Assembly: GCA_963931865.1 (NCBI GenBank)
Contig: OZ007517.1
Coordinates: 2,794,164-2,858,163 of the forward strand
Reading direction: 5' to 3'
Length of the DNA: 64,000 nt
Source: Axinella damicornis
Lineage: Eukaryota; Porifera; Demospongiae; Axinellida; Axinellidae
The position numbers and the translations under genes were made by a program. Below are positions 62,979 to 64,000 of the stretch, piece by piece; the first letter of the stretch is position 1; every line of letters starts with the position of its first letter. The notes beneath the pieces are model-generated. The model worked only from the letters and a program-made list of their open reading frames with translations. It was not told where the DNA came from and ran no database searches.

Positions 62979-63868
62979 ACAAACAAACATGATTATGGAC
63001 GATGCCGTTAAATCCTTAGACATCAATTTGCTAACCCCTATCGATAGTCAACACCACCTTGAACAGACCATGTATATAGGAAATGTATGAGTGATCTATT
63101 TTTTCACAATCGAAAAACTTCAGCTGTGCATACCATTCAGGAAGAATTCTGTGTACACATGATCCTCCTTGTTGTTGTCAAATACTCTCACTGCCAGGAA
63201 AGTGTTGTTGTGACAATCTGTTGCACGAAGGAAGAACACAAATCTATTGATGTTGCACAATGATCAGCGATTCCAGTACAAGAGCACAAGGTGATAAGTA
63301 CACAATGAACTGGCAGGTTCTCCTACCATGGAGGAAGGGGTGGTATCCAAGGCAACCGTTGGCCTTTCCCTCACCAAAGTACTCCACCAGAAACTGATAG
63401 CTTCCCTGGTCCTGTACATATAGATACGCTTAAACGTATGCTTCATTCATTCATCAAAGAATATCCATTGAAAGTACACAGTAATGAGATATGTGTATAT
63501 TACACCTCACCTCATTTTCTCTTTCATCTCCTTGCAGCACAGGCTTGAGGGACATCCCATCCATATCACTGGGAAGGGGCCATCCAGCTAGGTCGAGGAA
63601 TGTTGGAGCCTGTGAGGTGCCACATATGAGGGAGAATAGGAGCTACACGCTTATGTCGCACCATATACCGGTAAATGTGGAAAGGTTACAGCAGAACAAC
63701 CACCTAGCAGAACCAAGAAACAACCAACCCTCTTGTTCGGAATGGGGTAGTTCTTACCAAGTCAATATTGAGAGCCAGAGCATCGGTCTTCATGTTACTT
63801 GGCACACTGGGACCTCGGACAATAAGTGGCACTCGAATGTCCTCATCATACGGCTGTCGCTTCTCTCC
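62510..63868 (-). CDS. Sulfatase (N-acetylglucosamine-6-sulfatase-like), 3' exons, gene cut by window edge
   Basis: Six exons on the minus strand with consistent phases: 63868-63758, 63609-63511, 63411-63327, 63217-63134, 62811-62753, 62572-62510. The product reads KRQPYDEDIRVPLIVRGPSV, then NIDL-APTFLDLAGWPLP across the first junction, DGMSLKPVL, VEYFGEGKANGC, and later VRVFDNNKEDHVYTEF and EIYWSEYYNLTEDLWEVKNQ. This is the C-terminal half of a formylglycine-dependent sulfatase, closest in pattern to glucosamine-6-sulfatase. The catalytic C-x-P-S-R motif lies off the window to the right. The last exon after 62510 was not found; the TIR element at 61,869-62,349 lies in that direction. Confidence 0.82.
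62947..62983. repeat. Poly-C and (CA)n tract in a sulfatase intron
   Basis: About 18 C followed by CA repeats and CAAACAAACA, within the intron between exons 63217-63134 and 62811-62753. Confidence 0.9.
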
Positions 63869-64000
63869 CTGAATGGAAATGGAAATAGGATGCAGGTTCT
63901 CATTTTCTAATTCGGTGGATCGATGCATATGCAAATTGGAATGGATGGATGGATAGCAGTTCCAATGCAATCCACTCTAGGTGCACACAGATCCACACAA

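Overview
The window looks like nuclear DNA from an animal, most likely a sponge (demosponge) or a similarly compact early-branching metazoan. The evidence is dozens of GT..AG introns of about 70-500 bp, animal gene families (inter-alpha-trypsin inhibitor heavy chain C-terminal domain, a ciliary CFAP276-like gene, secreted GH31 glycosidases, a lysosomal-type sulfatase) and a very heavy load of eukaryotic transposons (LINE, DIRS-like, TIR and foldback elements). The phylum is an inference from gene style. No rRNA, tRNA or CRISPR was recognised.

Left part (about 1-39,200) is repeat-rich. It is built from segmental duplications carrying pieces of two gene types: a cysteine-rich secreted-type protein and the C-terminal domain of an ITI heavy chain. 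Copy 1 (about 1,380-8,720) and copy 2 (about 26,240-32,040) lie in the same orientation. Copy 3 (about 35,270-37,600) is inverted and carries a one-base frameshift. Between them are a LINE with an inverted 5' part, several LINE fragments, a degenerate DIRS-like element, two basic ORFs of unknown function and many TIR/foldback elements.

Right part (39,262-63,970) is gene-dense. GH31-A (minus, 28 exons, 945 aa) and GH31-B (plus, 29 exons, 942 aa) are an inverted pair of complete secreted family-31 glycosidase genes. I traced every splice junction and both reading frames stay open. Between them lies a single-exon CFAP276-like gene. The 109 bp between the GH31-A and CFAP276 start codons hold a GC box and a good RFX X-box. 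Downstream of GH31-B come a single-exon membrane-anchored SDR oxidoreductase, whose nucleotide-binding motif region is duplicated about fivefold, then a repeat field, then the 3' part of a sulfatase gene on the minus strand that runs off the right edge.

The most novel signal is a set of short hairpin elements with termini like TAGCCTCGTTCCCAGG (and a related TAGTCTCGCAAGCC set). Seven copies are flanked by 9-bp target-site duplications, as in Mutator-like (MULE) transposons. One has become a 13-start tandem array whose 53-bp period equals a 44-bp element plus one 9-bp target duplication. Other strong observations are the repeated Rossmann motif in the SDR, the X-box in front of the ciliary gene, the twin-priming-like LINE, and filled/empty site pairs inside the window that date several insertions relative to the duplications.
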